A stretch of DNA of 64,000 nt, taken from positions 159,699,436 to 159,763,435 of the forward strand of contig NC_134087.1 in the NCBI RefSeq assembly GCF_000715075.1, read 5' to 3'. The translations under genes were made by a program, and so were the position numbers. The notes under the pieces are model-generated. The model ran no database searches. It was not told the origin of the DNA and worked only from the letters and a program-made list of their open reading frames with translations. The stretch is from Nicotiana tabacum. Taxonomy: Eukaryota > Streptophyta > Magnoliopsida > Solanales > Solanaceae. Of this stretch, positions 34,877 through 45,251 are shown in pieces (within the stretch, counting starts at the first letter, position 1; every line of letters starts with the position of its first letter).

Positions 34877-35929
34877 AGGAATCATAAAAATTTTCTCTTT
34901 ATACCTTCATTCTGAATCTTCTTTTTATGCAACTGAGGCGGGTTGGCTAACAGGACAACACAAAACAAGGGCATTTGCATCAGTAGCCACATTTTGGGGG
35001 CTGCTGCTTAAAATTAGTTTAACATTTGTATTTAAAATATAGCCACTTGTACGTAACATACACTATACAAAAAAGTTTTAAGGTCAATGGCTGAAATTTG
35101 AACTAGTGACCACTCCGTTTTCTCACCTCCACAACATTATTGAACAAATCATTGAATTCATTGAGTTGGGCAAGGTAGCATGGCGGTTACGGGTTCGGCG
35201 GACCAGTAACTTTGGTTCAAACTCTATATTTGTCTAAAAAAATTAATAAAAAATGTACAAATTACTAATTTATAACCCAGTAATTTAACAAGACTAAAAT
35301 TCTCAACTAATTAGCTTCAAATCTTGGCTCTAACTCTGAGGACAGCCACTCTCATAGTCATTGGACGGCGTTAAAGCTATTTCTCCTTACAATCTCCTAT
35401 ACGACATCATCTCAATGATTCCCTGGAGTATGCGAAAAAATTTTACTTACAATTTGCGCTAAAATATGTTACTTTGTTTCTATATCTAGAAGATGGTTTC
35501 AAAACTTGTCGCCTTATTAGCTTCGCAAAGTCATTTGCTTTTCTATGTGGCTTTAGTTCATATTGATTGAGGAGGTACCGAGAAATGGCTAAATTTTGAA
35601 TGTATTGTAAATTGTGACTATGTTCTTAACAACATCATTAAAAGTGGCTATATGATGTCATTTCCACAACAGAAAATGGTTCTTGGCTAGCAAATTTGGG
35701 ATACTTCTACCACCAAGATTTAGGGGTCGTTTGGTTATCAGAATTTTTAAAATAACAATTATTTTTTATAATGATATTTTGAATTGTTTTATTTTATTTC
35801 TTGTCCAAAAACTCTAAACTTAATTTTCAAAGAATAATTCTGTATATAGCTCTCTCAAAACTAAGTCCACAGTCCACACTTTAATCAAAAACATAGAACT
35901 AAAACAAGGCCAGAATAAAGGCCAAATAG
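34877..35929. other. Intergenic region upstream of RPAC1
   Basis: Presumed RPAC1 promoter side, with no other gene recognised. It holds the second dispersed-repeat copy (35165-35345) and, near 35722, a GGGGTCGTTTGGTTA that looks like one end of a Tourist-like MITE whose partner end I could not fix. Confidence 0.5.
35165..35345 (+). repeat. Dispersed ~170-bp repeat, copy 2
   Basis: Reads GGTAGCATGGCGGTTACGGG, TTGGTTCAAACTCTATATTTG, TATAACCCAGTAATTTAACA, then CTTCAAATCTTGGCTC. It is a diverged relative of 34142-34315, in the same orientation. Confidence 0.6.
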
Positions 35930-36345
35930 CAAGGCCTAGCCAGTTTTCTGACTGGTCATTCAAAAATAGCCAGCGTTTGCAAAGTCATTCAAAAATAGCC
36001 ACTATTTTGCTGCAACACGGAAAGTTCCAGCGTAATATACTGGAGATCGGTTCACTTGTGTATAAACTTCCAATGTATTATGCTGGAACTCCAACATGCG
36101 GAAAGTTCCAGCATAATATACTGGAGATTGGAGCACCTGTGTATGAACTTCCAGCTTATTATGTTGGAACGGTATATTATACTGGAACTCAGTATATTAT
36201 GCTGGAGTATTTTCCGGATTTTGAACAGTGTTTTCGTTCAGATTTATCTTTACATGAAAAGTGGCTAAATTCGATTACTTTTGATACTGTGGCTATTTTT
36301 GAATGACCACTTGTAAATCTTGCTATTTTTGAATTCCCCGAGAAC
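35930..36345 (+). repeat. Palindrome-rich interspersed element, copy 1
   Basis: The element has ends with repeated TTCAAAAATAGCCA (left) and TGGCTATTTTTGAAT (right). In between lies an array of near-palindromes such as CCAGCATAATATACTGGAG and CAGTATATTATGCTGGAG, then CGGATTTTGAACAGTGTTTT. The inverted copy is at 40205-40740. There is no credible protein. It is probably a non-autonomous transposon; the superfamily was not determined. Confidence 0.75.
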
Positions 36346-36991
36346 AAACACAAAACAAACCAAACGGTTTTCTAATACAAGCGCCACAAAAGAAGGAAAG
36401 GACAAAAGACCTGTTAAATTGTAGGTGTTCTTGTCTAAGTATAAATAATACACGTACTCTTGTTATACATCCTATGTTGTATTTTTAGAAAAACACCTAG
36501 ATTCCTGTATATTATGCGAAAAGAAGGACCTTCAAGCATTTACAAAAAACCTTGCCACCTTGCACTCACATTTTTGCATAAGAAATGCTAATGATGTCCA
36601 GGTTTGTTCTCTTCATTTGCAGAAAGAGCCACAACACAAGGAAAAGAAAACTATTCACCATGTTTCCTAGGAGGCCCCTGAACCAATTTCTGGCTCCTAT
36701 TGCAGCCAGAGCTCTATCATACATCTTTTTTCTTCGGAAAGTTTTAGCTCAAATTGGCTAAACTTTTGCGCATCTTTTTGTACTAAAAAACCAAACTTTC
36801 TAAGTTATCATGCACTAATCCTGAAGCATTTTCTTCAATTAACATGATGCTTGTGTGTTGCAACGTTTTGCAATGCAGAAATTTACATTATGATGTTCCG
36901 TAGATTAAAATGAGTCGCAAATTAGATCTAACTTCGGTACCTACAAAAAGAAAAGGAAACAGGATGAAATAAAGAGCGGAAGAAATGCAGC
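36346..36991. other. Sequence downstream of the transporter gene, no gene recognised
   Basis: Presumed 3' untranslated and flanking sequence of the minus-strand transporter. I see no further motif. Confidence 0.4.
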
Positions 36992-39456
36992 TCAGACGAC
37001 ACTTGGACTGTTTTCTGAAGGTGAGTATTTGGAGTTATCATCTTCAGTACTCTTGAGTTTTTGAGGAGGTAAGCTGTGCTTCGGGAGCTGGTCACTCGCC
37101 TTTTCTCTTGATTCCTTTATGCTAAGGGATGTATAAACTGTCATTCCACCAAGAGCTGTAACGGCGCCACATATACTTATCCACCCTGGATCTGAACCAA
37201 ACAGGAAATATCCTCCTAGCAGGATCACACAAGTCTTGAATTGTCCTAAAACAACGTGTGATGTCGCTGATGTAGCTCTGCATGTAAAAGTTATAGTTTT
37301 ACATGACAAAATAAGTAAATCTTAGAAAGTTTCGCATTAATAGGAAAATAGTGTCTCTCACCCAAGTGCTAAAGCTCCAGACCATTGCAAGAGAAAACCA
37401 AGTAAAGCTGAAATTAGAATAGCAGTCGTATTATGGACATTCCATTTGAAGGATAGCACTCCAGGAGGATCTAACCAAGGTATTAGAGCTACCAAGAAGA
37501 AAATAGTCACTGGGGTTGTCCTCCACATCAACCTGCGTTAAAACATTTTGTATTCATTAAGTATATTCAAGCACAAAGTCACTTGCTATCATAATGTATT
37601 TAAATGAAAAGAAAAGAGAAGCACTTCTTACGCGAGAGCAGTCCAATTGGTTTGTTTCTGGAGACTTGACCAAAGAATTTTATTTACAGCGCTTGGAACA
37701 ATCCATGCTATTGCTATACAAGCCCCAAATAAATTAAATTCCAAGTCCGTGACAGTTGCAACTGCAACGCCTACTGACACGACAGCCAATGCCACAACCT
37801 GCACCATTCTTTGAACTTAAATAGCAAATTCCAGGATGATGTTATCATGAAGGGCTATAATATGATTTATCGATATTATTTGGTAAAGCTTTGACAGGAC
37901 TAACTTTGTGAAGAGATACGGTTTTCTTGAAAAGAAAGAACTCTGCAATGACAATGGTTGGAGTAACAGCAATTTTAGCCATCTGATAAAAACCCACACT
38001 GCACAAGTCGGGGCTAGTTAGGAAAAAGAAGTTGCCACAGGTTTGAGACTTGGAGAAAATGTTTAACACTATGGGAACCTGTTATGCTTCAGACTTGCAT
38101 TGGCAAGGCCAGAGGCAAAAGCCATCACAACACCCAAAGAAAACAGTGAAGAAAATGGCGTTGATTTAGTGGGAGGAGAAGCTGGAAGCAATGAGAAAGC
38201 CTTGAAGACGGCAAGTAGTATCCAAGCACAGCAGTAGTGAATAAAAGTTAAGAAAATTGGAAAATTAAATCCAACTCTGCCCATAACCTGCAAAACATAT
38301 ATATTAACAAGCTTAGAAGCCAATAACATATTACACGCTAGACCATGTCAACAACAGTTAAAGACACTTTATTTGGGGTTACATATATTGCTACCATCCA
38401 CAATCTATAAATATGGGAAAGAAAGCCATACAAGTTTGTTTCCCAATATTATTCCAACTGCAACCATGAAATTGAAGGTCATTGCCACAACTGGACCACC
38501 ACAATTTGGCTGCACAGATAAATATTACAAAAAAGAAGGAAAGAAAAAGAAATTTAAATCAAAATATTCAAAATATAAATATAGGAAACCAAGAGGAAGA
38601 TATTATGTAAAAAATTATAAACATAAAAAACCATATAGGAAAAAGAAAAAACTAACAGAATGTACTTGCTATAATTGTGGAAAGCTAGGACACTTAGCCA
38701 AAGATTGCAGATTACCAAAAAACCCAAAGAAAAAACAAATTACCGAAATAATGATAGATAATGATAAATATACACAAATAGAATATGTAGATTATGAATT
38801 AAGCAGTGAAGACAGCATATATGAGATATCAGAAAACGAGTTAAGCTAAAATTATGTATATTAATAAGTACTACTAAGGGGAGAGAAATTATTGCCCAGG
38901 TAATACCTTATTACCCAAAATGATGCAGAGCAGTCAAAAAGCAGAAATCCTACAAGATATGTGTGGATGTCGCGCAGCTTATGCATTATGGGCTCAACTG
39001 AACCAAGTATTTTCTAAAACTAGACATATATATACATAGATATGCGTGTTTGTGTGAAAATATGCAGTCCCCAATAGCTGAAAGTACAATGAGTTTGTTG
39101 CTAAGAACCTTCACTCATCAAGGTATATAAATGCAATAATTGATTCTAAACCAAATGCTCGATAAACTTAGATACTCCTGATTAAGACAACAATTTTTTT
39201 CCAGCTAAGAATTAGACTAAATTACTAAACTCACACTCTAGTTTCATAAAGATAATTATTGAACAGATTGTTAACTCCCAATTTCGAGATATTAACCAAC
39301 GAAAGAATGCTGTGCAAACAGAAAAATATATTTTAAGATTCTCAATTCTAATTAAAAGGGGCAAATAGGGCACAAACCTGCTTCACCCGCATCACTATCT
39401 TTTCTCTTGATAAACCTTCTACTCTCATTTCCCAACAAAGAATCTAGAAGGCCCAT
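36992..39456 (-). CDS. Nucleotide-sugar / phosphate-translocator-type membrane transporter (probably disrupted)
   Basis: A minus-strand DMT/TPT-family carrier, expected in Golgi or related membranes. Supported coding segments are 39456-39378 (MGLLDSLLGNESRRF...DAGEA), 38509-38432 (GGPVVAMTFNFMVAVGIILG, first membrane span), 38287-38079, 37998-37905 (SVGFYQMAKIAVTPTIVIAE), 37798-37632 (VTDLEFNLFGACIAIAW), 37532-37362 and 37277-36992. From 38432 leftwards every junction is GT-AG and in frame, ending in a charged tail and TGA. About nine or ten membrane spans are expected. Exon 1 ends in phase 1, but the next visible segment starts in phase 0. The family's short second segment (roughly 25 residues before the first span) is absent, and a pararetrovirus-like fragment abuts at 38510. 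Joining the visible pieces directly shifts frame. The substrate is unknown. Confidence 0.85.
38510..38849 (+). pseudogene. Endogenous pararetrovirus-like coat-protein fragment
   Basis: On the plus strand a frame of about 113 codons ends in TAA at 38847-38849. It is very Lys/Tyr/Arg-rich at first, then has one CCHC knuckle (CYNCGKLGHLAKDC, spacing C-x2-C-x4-H-x4-C, near 38668-38710), then an acidic tail (SSEDSIYEISE). A basic stretch, a single knuckle and an acidic end is the layout of the C-terminal part of caulimovirid coat proteins, and such endogenous copies are common in Solanaceae. It is a fragment only: no movement protein, protease or RT of this type is visible next to it. A retrotransposon gag is the main alternative. 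The upstream part of the frame overlaps transporter exon sequence on the other strand and is not viral. Confidence 0.6.
38850..39377. other. Region between the viral-like fragment and transporter exon 1
   Basis: Expected to hold the first transporter intron and its second coding segment. I searched the minus strand by eye for the missing Leu/Arg/Gln-rich segment and did not find it. Positions 38875-39010 could still be part of the foreign insert; its right edge is not defined. Confidence 0.4.
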
Positions 39457-41700
39457 AACCCTCCTCGCAAGAAATCGTTTACCAAAGGCAAGAATTCTTA
39501 GTGCAAAATGCCCATATGATAATAATGAAAACCACTATTTAGAATGAGAATGATTTCAAAATCTGATGAATGCGAAAGCAAAATCTCAGAGATCTCATGA
39601 ATGATATGGAGGAGAAGGACTGTTGGAGCAAAAAGAATGAAAAGAGTGTAGAAGAAGCCAACTTTCTGTCACCAAACTCATGTGGATGTTTTTTTTGAGT
39701 AATGTTAAAGCCATGCAATTGCGTGAGATCCAAAAGTGATAACAGCCAGCCTACTCCACAAATCCAACTTTTGTGCATTACAATACTACTACTTTTTAAT
39801 AACATGACATTTTTCATATGAGATCAGTACAAAATAACATTGAATATTGAAATCTTTGTGGTTATACAAGATCATTTTCTCCCTAATAATAAAAATAAAT
39901 ATGTCTGAGTAAGTAAAAATATCTTGTGTAAAGAAATAAATATATAATTAAGATCAAGAATCAGTGAGTCTGGGCATTAGAGATATGTAATACATAAATT
40001 AAGAAAAGAAATGGGGAAATGAATGTTTGAGCGGCGGAGGAGGAGGCAACAGTGTAGTACAAGAAGTGATCAAATCAAAGTAAGGTGCCGTAAGAAAAGC
40101 GAGGATCACGGATCTCAATCTCCACCAATGAGGTAAGATTTGGTATTCAGAAACTTCCTGCTTGGGCTTTTTTTTAATTCTGTCGATTCAAACCAAGGCG
40201 AGCGAAATTCAAAAATAGCCAGATTTACAATCGATCGTTCAAAAATAGCCAAGTTTCAAAAGTAATTAAAATTTATTCACTTTTCATGTAAAGATAAATC
40301 TGACCGAAAACACTGTTCAAAATCCGGAAAATAGGCCAGTATATTATGTTGGAGTTCCCGCATAAGTATACTTGAACTTCAGCATATTATACTGGAGTTC
40401 CAGGATAAGTATGTTGTAACTCTATCATAATATGATGGAGTTCCAGCATAAGTACACTAGAATTCCAGCATAATATACTGGAGTTCCAGCAAGTATATTG
40501 GTCCAGCATAATATACTGGAGTTTGGAGCACCGGTACTCTAGTCTCTAGTATATTATACTGGAGCCAGCAAAGTATATCGGTCCAGCATAATATGCTGGA
40601 GTTGATATACAGGTGTACCGAACTCCAATATATTATGCTGGACCGGTCTCTGTTACAACAAAATAGTGGCTATTTTTTATTGACTTGATAAACCCTGACT
40701 ATTTTTGAATGATCAGTCCAAAAACTAGCTATACCATGTTATTTTTACCGGAACATCGTATCTACTTTTCAAAGTTTTTAAGATTTCTTGGGTCGCTAAA
40801 CATTCTAAGCAAATTATCATTCCAAGTAACGGAAAATATCTACTTATTTCATGAAAAGAAAACCCTAAACTATTAAAAAGGACCAAATAGTAATGGAACA
40901 TGGAAAAAATTATGAAATATACTCAGACTTCTCTATAACAACATTTCTATATAACAGAACCGATTTTCACTATAAAAGTTTAGTTTTCTCACAATCGATT
41001 TTTTATGTTATATAATTATATTTTACCTCTCTATAACAACTTTTCATCTATAACAACAACAACAACAACCATCTTTATGACAATACGATCTTTGTATAAT
41101 TACTCATTTATAACAGTTACGTAGATTCTCTAAAATTATTACTAATAATAATTTTAAAAATTTTGATCAAATATTTTATGACTTTAATGCATAACCTATG
41201 ATAAAAATATATTATCCTATTATGATAGCAGTAAACACCTTTCTAATGTTGAATCTACAGTCTACATTATTTTTTCTTTCTTTATTTTTTCCTTTATGGA
41301 TGTTAGCTTCCGAAAACTAATAGAGCTTCACTATGGAAAAATATCATCATGTGATTGAACAAGTCAAGTTAACTTTAGACAACTAAACTGACATTTTATT
41401 GCAAATGGATGTAAGACAAGACAGTACGCAAATCTTTGTCAATTCAAGCATTATACCTTTAGTAAGAGACTGAAATCTATGAAACAAGCTACAATTATAG
41501 AGTTTTTCCATCAATCTTGAAAGAATTTAATTTTCTAGTAGCTTTAAGATGTGCTCATTAGAGTTTAATTTTTTTTTTATATTTAGTTATGAGTTTATTA
41601 ATAATGTATTCGATTTCTTTAACATTTAATTTGTGAAATATTCATATCTTTTGTGATTTTAAATCTAAATAACTATCTTATCTTTTATATGTAACATTTT
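39457..41700. other. Intergenic region right of the transporter
   Basis: Presumed transporter promoter side, then AT-rich sequence. The palindrome-rich copy 2 (40205-40740) is the only clear structure. No gene was recognised at 40741-41700. Confidence 0.5.
40205..40740 (-). repeat. Palindrome-rich interspersed element, copy 2 (inverted)
   Basis: This is the reverse-complement counterpart of 35930-36345: the left end has TTCAAAAATAGCCAGATTTAC, then TTTTCATGTAAAGATAAATC and CACTGTTCAAAATCCGGAAA, then at least seven CCAGCATAATATACTGGAG-type units (40350-40640), and an end with TGGCTATTTTT and TTTTTGAATGATCAGTC. It is longer than copy 1, mainly through more palindrome units. Confidence 0.75.
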
Positions 41701-41707
41701 AAAAAAT

Positions 41708-41810
41708 CTTTGGTTATCAATGAGGCATTTCAAGTTTTTATGCTTGAAATGCCTCATTGATGACCAACAGAACTAAGATGTATCTTTGGTCATCAATGAG
41801 GCATTTCAAG
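41708..41810. repeat. Inverted plus direct copies of a 24-28 bp gag piece at the copia truncation point
   Basis: TTATCAATGAGGCATTTCAAG (41714-41734) is followed after 8 bp by its reverse complement (41743-41763), giving a near-perfect hairpin. The same sequence then starts the copia gag fragment directly (41788-41810). This looks like fold-back repair at a broken end. Confidence 0.85.
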
Positions 41811-43336
41811 TTGCAGTAATGATTGAGAAGTTGCCTCCTTTATGGAGAGACTTTAAGAACTACTTGAAACATAAGCGCAAGGAAATGAAACTCGAAGATC
41901 TCATCGTTCGATTGAGGATCGAAGAGGACAATAAAGCTGCAGAAAAGAAGACACGTGGGAACTCAACAATTATGCGAGCAAATAGTGTTGAAACTGCTCC
42001 AACTAATCCGAATAAGCGGAAGAAGTATTCTGGACCAACCAATTATTCCAGCAAGAAGAAATTCAAGGGAAACTACCACAACTGTGGAAAGGTTGGACAC
42101 AAAGCTGCAGAATGTCGTTCTCCAAATAAAGAGAAGAAAAAGGGTCAAGCAAATATGGTTGAAACAAATGATGATATCGATGACTTGTGTGCTATGTTGT
42201 CTGAATGCAACTTAGTGGGAAATCCTAAGGAGTGGTGGATTGATTCTGGTTTCAACCATCATGTTTCTGCTATTAAAGAAGCATTTGCTTCATATGCTCT
42301 CGCTGGACCCGACGAGACCATTTTTATGGAAAATTTTGCAACAGCCAAAATTGAAGGTTATGGAAAGATATTCCTGAAGATAACCTCTGGCAAGGTGGTG
42401 ACTCTGAACAACGTTTGTCATGTTCTTGAAATACGGAAGAACTTAGTTTCTATTTCACTTCTCGTCAAGAATGGGTTTAAGTGTGTTTTTGTTTCAGACA
42501 AAGCTGTAATAAGTAAGAACGAGATGTACTTAGGAAAATGTTATCTTACTGAGGGCCTTTTTAAGCTGAATGTAATGGTTGTTGATAATAATAAAATTTC
42601 ATCTTCTTCTTACTTACTTGAGTCAAATGATTTATGGCATATATGTTTGGGACATTTCAATTATAAAACCTTGCGAAAAATGATTCATTTGGAAGTATTG
42701 CCTAAGTTTGAATGCGACAAATCAAAATGTCAAATATGTGTGGAATCTAAGTATGTTAAATATCCTAATTATAAGTCAGTTGAAAGAAATTCAAATCCTT
42801 TAGACTTAATTCACACAGATATTTGCGAGATGAAGTCAATACCATCTCGCGATGGAAAGAAGTATTTCGTAACTTTTATTGATGATAGTACTCGATATTG
42901 CTATGTTTACTTATTTAATAGTAAAGATGAAACAATAGATGTATTCAAGCAATACAAAAATGACGTTGAAACGCAACTTAACAAGAAAATCAAAATGATA
43001 AGAAGTGATAGAGGTGGTGAATACGAATTTCCTTTTGAAGAGATATATTTAGAATATGGAATTATTCATCAAACAACGACCCCTTACACGCCCCAATCCA
43101 ATGGGATTGCGAAAAGAGAAATTCGTTCATTAAAGGAGATGATGAACACATTGTTGATAAGTTCTGGTTTGCCACAGAACTTGTGGGGGGAAGCCATTCT
43201 TATGGCTAACCGGATACTAAATCGAGTACCCCATAGCAAAACGCAATCTATTCCATATGAAAAATGGAAAGGAAGGAAGCCCAACTTGAATTATTTTAAG
43301 GCGTGGGGGGTGTTTGGTAAAAGTGCAAGTTCTTAA
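41786..43336 (+). pseudogene. copia gag-protease-integrase reading frame (516 codons)
   Basis: This long open frame starts mid-gag with VINEAFQVAVMIEKLPPLW. The nucleic-acid knuckle near 42076-42120 reads YHNCGKVGHKAAEC, so its first Cys is Tyr. The protease has WWIDSGFNHH near 42233, with the catalytic Asp intact. The pre-integrase zinc domain LWHICLGHFN...CQIC spans 42632-42740. The integrase core has HTDI (42813-) and RSDRGGEY (43003-) with both Asp residues. The third-catalytic-residue block reads NGIAKREIRSL where the family has Ala-Glu-Arg, so Glu is replaced by Lys. The frame is lost at about 43310 (AWGVFGKS), continuing one frame over. Confidence 0.9.
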
Positions 43337-44640
43337 ACCCCAAAGACTAAAAATAGGACTGAAAACCGTTGATTGTGTTTTCATAGGATATGCAACCAAT
43401 GGTAAAGCATATCGACTTCTAGTTCATAAATCAGAAAATCCCGACATTCATAATAATACGATTATAAAATTAGATAATGCTGAATTTTTTGAAAATATAT
43501 ATTCATATAAAAAAGAATGTGAATCGATTAGTGAAGGATCTAAACGACATCGGGAAGAAACAAAAGAAAGTACGTATAATCAGGAGGAACCAAGGCTTAG
43601 TAAACATCAAAGAACGTCTACTTCATTTGGACAAAATTTTATGACTTTCTTATTAGAAAATGAGCCTCGAACATTTAAAGAAGTTATGCCTTCTTCCGAA
43701 TTATTATTTTGGAAAGAGGCAGTCAATTGTGAAATAGAATCCATACTGAACAACCATACATGGGAATTGGTTGATCTTCCTGGAGGAAGCATATCGATTT
43801 CTAGTTCATAAATCAGAAAATTCCGACATTCATAATAATACGATTATAAAATCAGATAATGCTAAATTTTTTGAAAATATATATTCGTATAAAAAGGAAT
43901 GTGAGTCGATTAGTGAAGGATCTAAACGACATCGGGAAGAAACAAAAGAAAGTACGTATAATCAGTAGGATCCAAGGCGTAGTAAACGTCAAAGAACGTC
44001 TACTTCATTTGGACAAGATTTTATGACTTTCTTATTAGAAAATGAGCCTCGAACATTTAAAGAAGTTATGTCTTCTTCCGAATTATTATTTTGGATAGAG
44101 GCAGTCAATTGTGAAATAGAATCCATACTGAACAACCATACATGGAAATTTGTTGATCTTCCTCCAGGCAATAAACCATTGGGTTCTAAATGGCTTTTTA
44201 AGAGGAAAATGAAAAATGGTGGTACTATTGACAAATATAAGGCAAGACTTGTGGTCAAAAGATATAGACAACGAGAAGATCTTGACTATTTTGATCCATA
44301 CTCTCCGGTTACAAGAATTACATCCATATGAACGTTAGTAGCATTAGCTGCGGTATATGGTCTTAAAATTCATCAAATGGACGTTAAAACAGCCTTCTTA
44401 AATGGAGATTTGGAGGAAGAAATTTACACGGAACAACTTGAAGGGTTTGTGGTTTCAAGTAAAGAAAAGAAGGTATGTAGACTTGTTAAGTCACTTCACG
44501 AACTAAAACAAGCACCCAAACAATGGCATGCGAAATTTGACCAAACAATATTGTCAAATGGTTTCAAGATAAATGAAAGTGATAAATGTGTGTACATTAA
44601 AAATGTTACAAATCACATAGTCATTGTTGATACCCAATTT
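43314..44640 (+). pseudogene. copia integrase tail and RT N-terminal half, duplicated and frameshifted
   Basis: After the shift the reading continues VQVLKPQRLKIGLKTVDCVF and the Lys/Glu-rich hinge to HTWELVDLP (43314-43780). The hinge block is then repeated (43787-44165) with a TAG inside. RT begins PPGNKPLGSKWLFKRKMKNG near 44160, then KARLVVK, YSPVTRITSI followed by TGA (44329), then LKIHQMDVKTAFLNGDLEEE near 44364-44422 and LKQAPKQWHAKFD near 44504. The reading stops at NHIVIV (44625), just before the expected catalytic box, where the Tat element begins. Confidence 0.88.
43405..44165 (+). repeat. 382-bp tandem duplication within copia pol
   Basis: 43405-43786 and 43787-44165 are two head-to-tail copies, starting AAGCATATCGACTTCTAG and AAGCATATCGATTTCTAG, both running to GTTGATCTTCCT. 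They differ by scattered substitutions. 382 is not a multiple of three, so the duplication itself shifts the frame. Confidence 0.9.
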
Positions 44641-45224
44641 TTCCCTATATATTTTAAATATGCAAAATACCTTCAAAATAGCATATATATGCATATATAA
44701 GTATGTCCAAGGTTTTTATTATATTTTTCATAATTTTAAGGTTTTAAATTGATTTATTTTTCTCCTCTTTTATCCATAAAATCCCCAATAATTATTTCCA
44801 AAATTGTTGTTTTGATAATTCATCTATTTAATTTCTATATTTATTCCAAAATATGGCTAAGGTAATTTTTATATATTTTTATAATTACATTTAGTATTTT
44901 TAAAGCTAAATTGCACATAATTGCAATATTAGCCCTTTTACGATTTAATTATGTTCTATATGCATAAAATTAGACCCTGTATTTTTAAATTGTTAATTAT
45001 GTATTTTAAATCATTTTGGAACCTTAATTTATTTTCCAGAAACTACCTATTATTTATGATAAATTAAGTGGAGGAACATTGGCTATTTAAATAACAACCA
45101 AATTTGGCTTTCAATTATAGACAAAATTAGACCCCTTTCCAGCCTAATTTCACACCCGAATCACCCGACCCATACCCTATTAACCCTTGTCCAAACCCAA
45201 AACCCACCTACCCTTTTTAATCTC

Positions 45225-45251
45225 GACCGTTGATCTCCCAGATCAACGGTC
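45225..45251. repeat. Perfect inverted repeat in the Tat 5' LTR
   Basis: GACCGTTGATCT, spacer CCC, then AGATCAACGGTC. The 3' LTR copy at 60281-60307 carries one change in the left arm (GATCGTTGATCT). It lies upstream of the TATA box. Role unknown; possibly a factor-binding site. Confidence 0.85.

Larger units (their letters stand above)
41782..44624 (+). mobile_element. Ty1/copia retrotransposon fragment, 5'-truncated and interrupted in RT
   Basis: The order is gag C-terminus, protease, integrase, then the start of reverse transcriptase, which defines Ty1/copia (integrase before RT). The left end is truncated inside gag. The right end is cut at 44624 by insertion of the Tat-type gypsy element, just before the RT catalytic box. 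The missing RT/RNase H and 3' LTR may lie beyond the window. A 382-bp internal duplication and frameshifts make it non-functional. Confidence 0.92.

Noticed and set aside
35722..36370. A Tourist-like MITE from GGGGTCGTTTGGTTA (35722) to CAAACCAAACGG (36355), interrupted by the palindrome-rich element
   Set aside because: The right end does not show a matching CCCC terminus or a TAA/TTA duplication, so the pairing may be chance.
38373..38509. Upstream extension of the viral-like plus-strand frame
   Set aside because: This part is transporter exon and intron sequence on the minus strand, read backwards; only 38510 onwards belongs to the foreign fragment.
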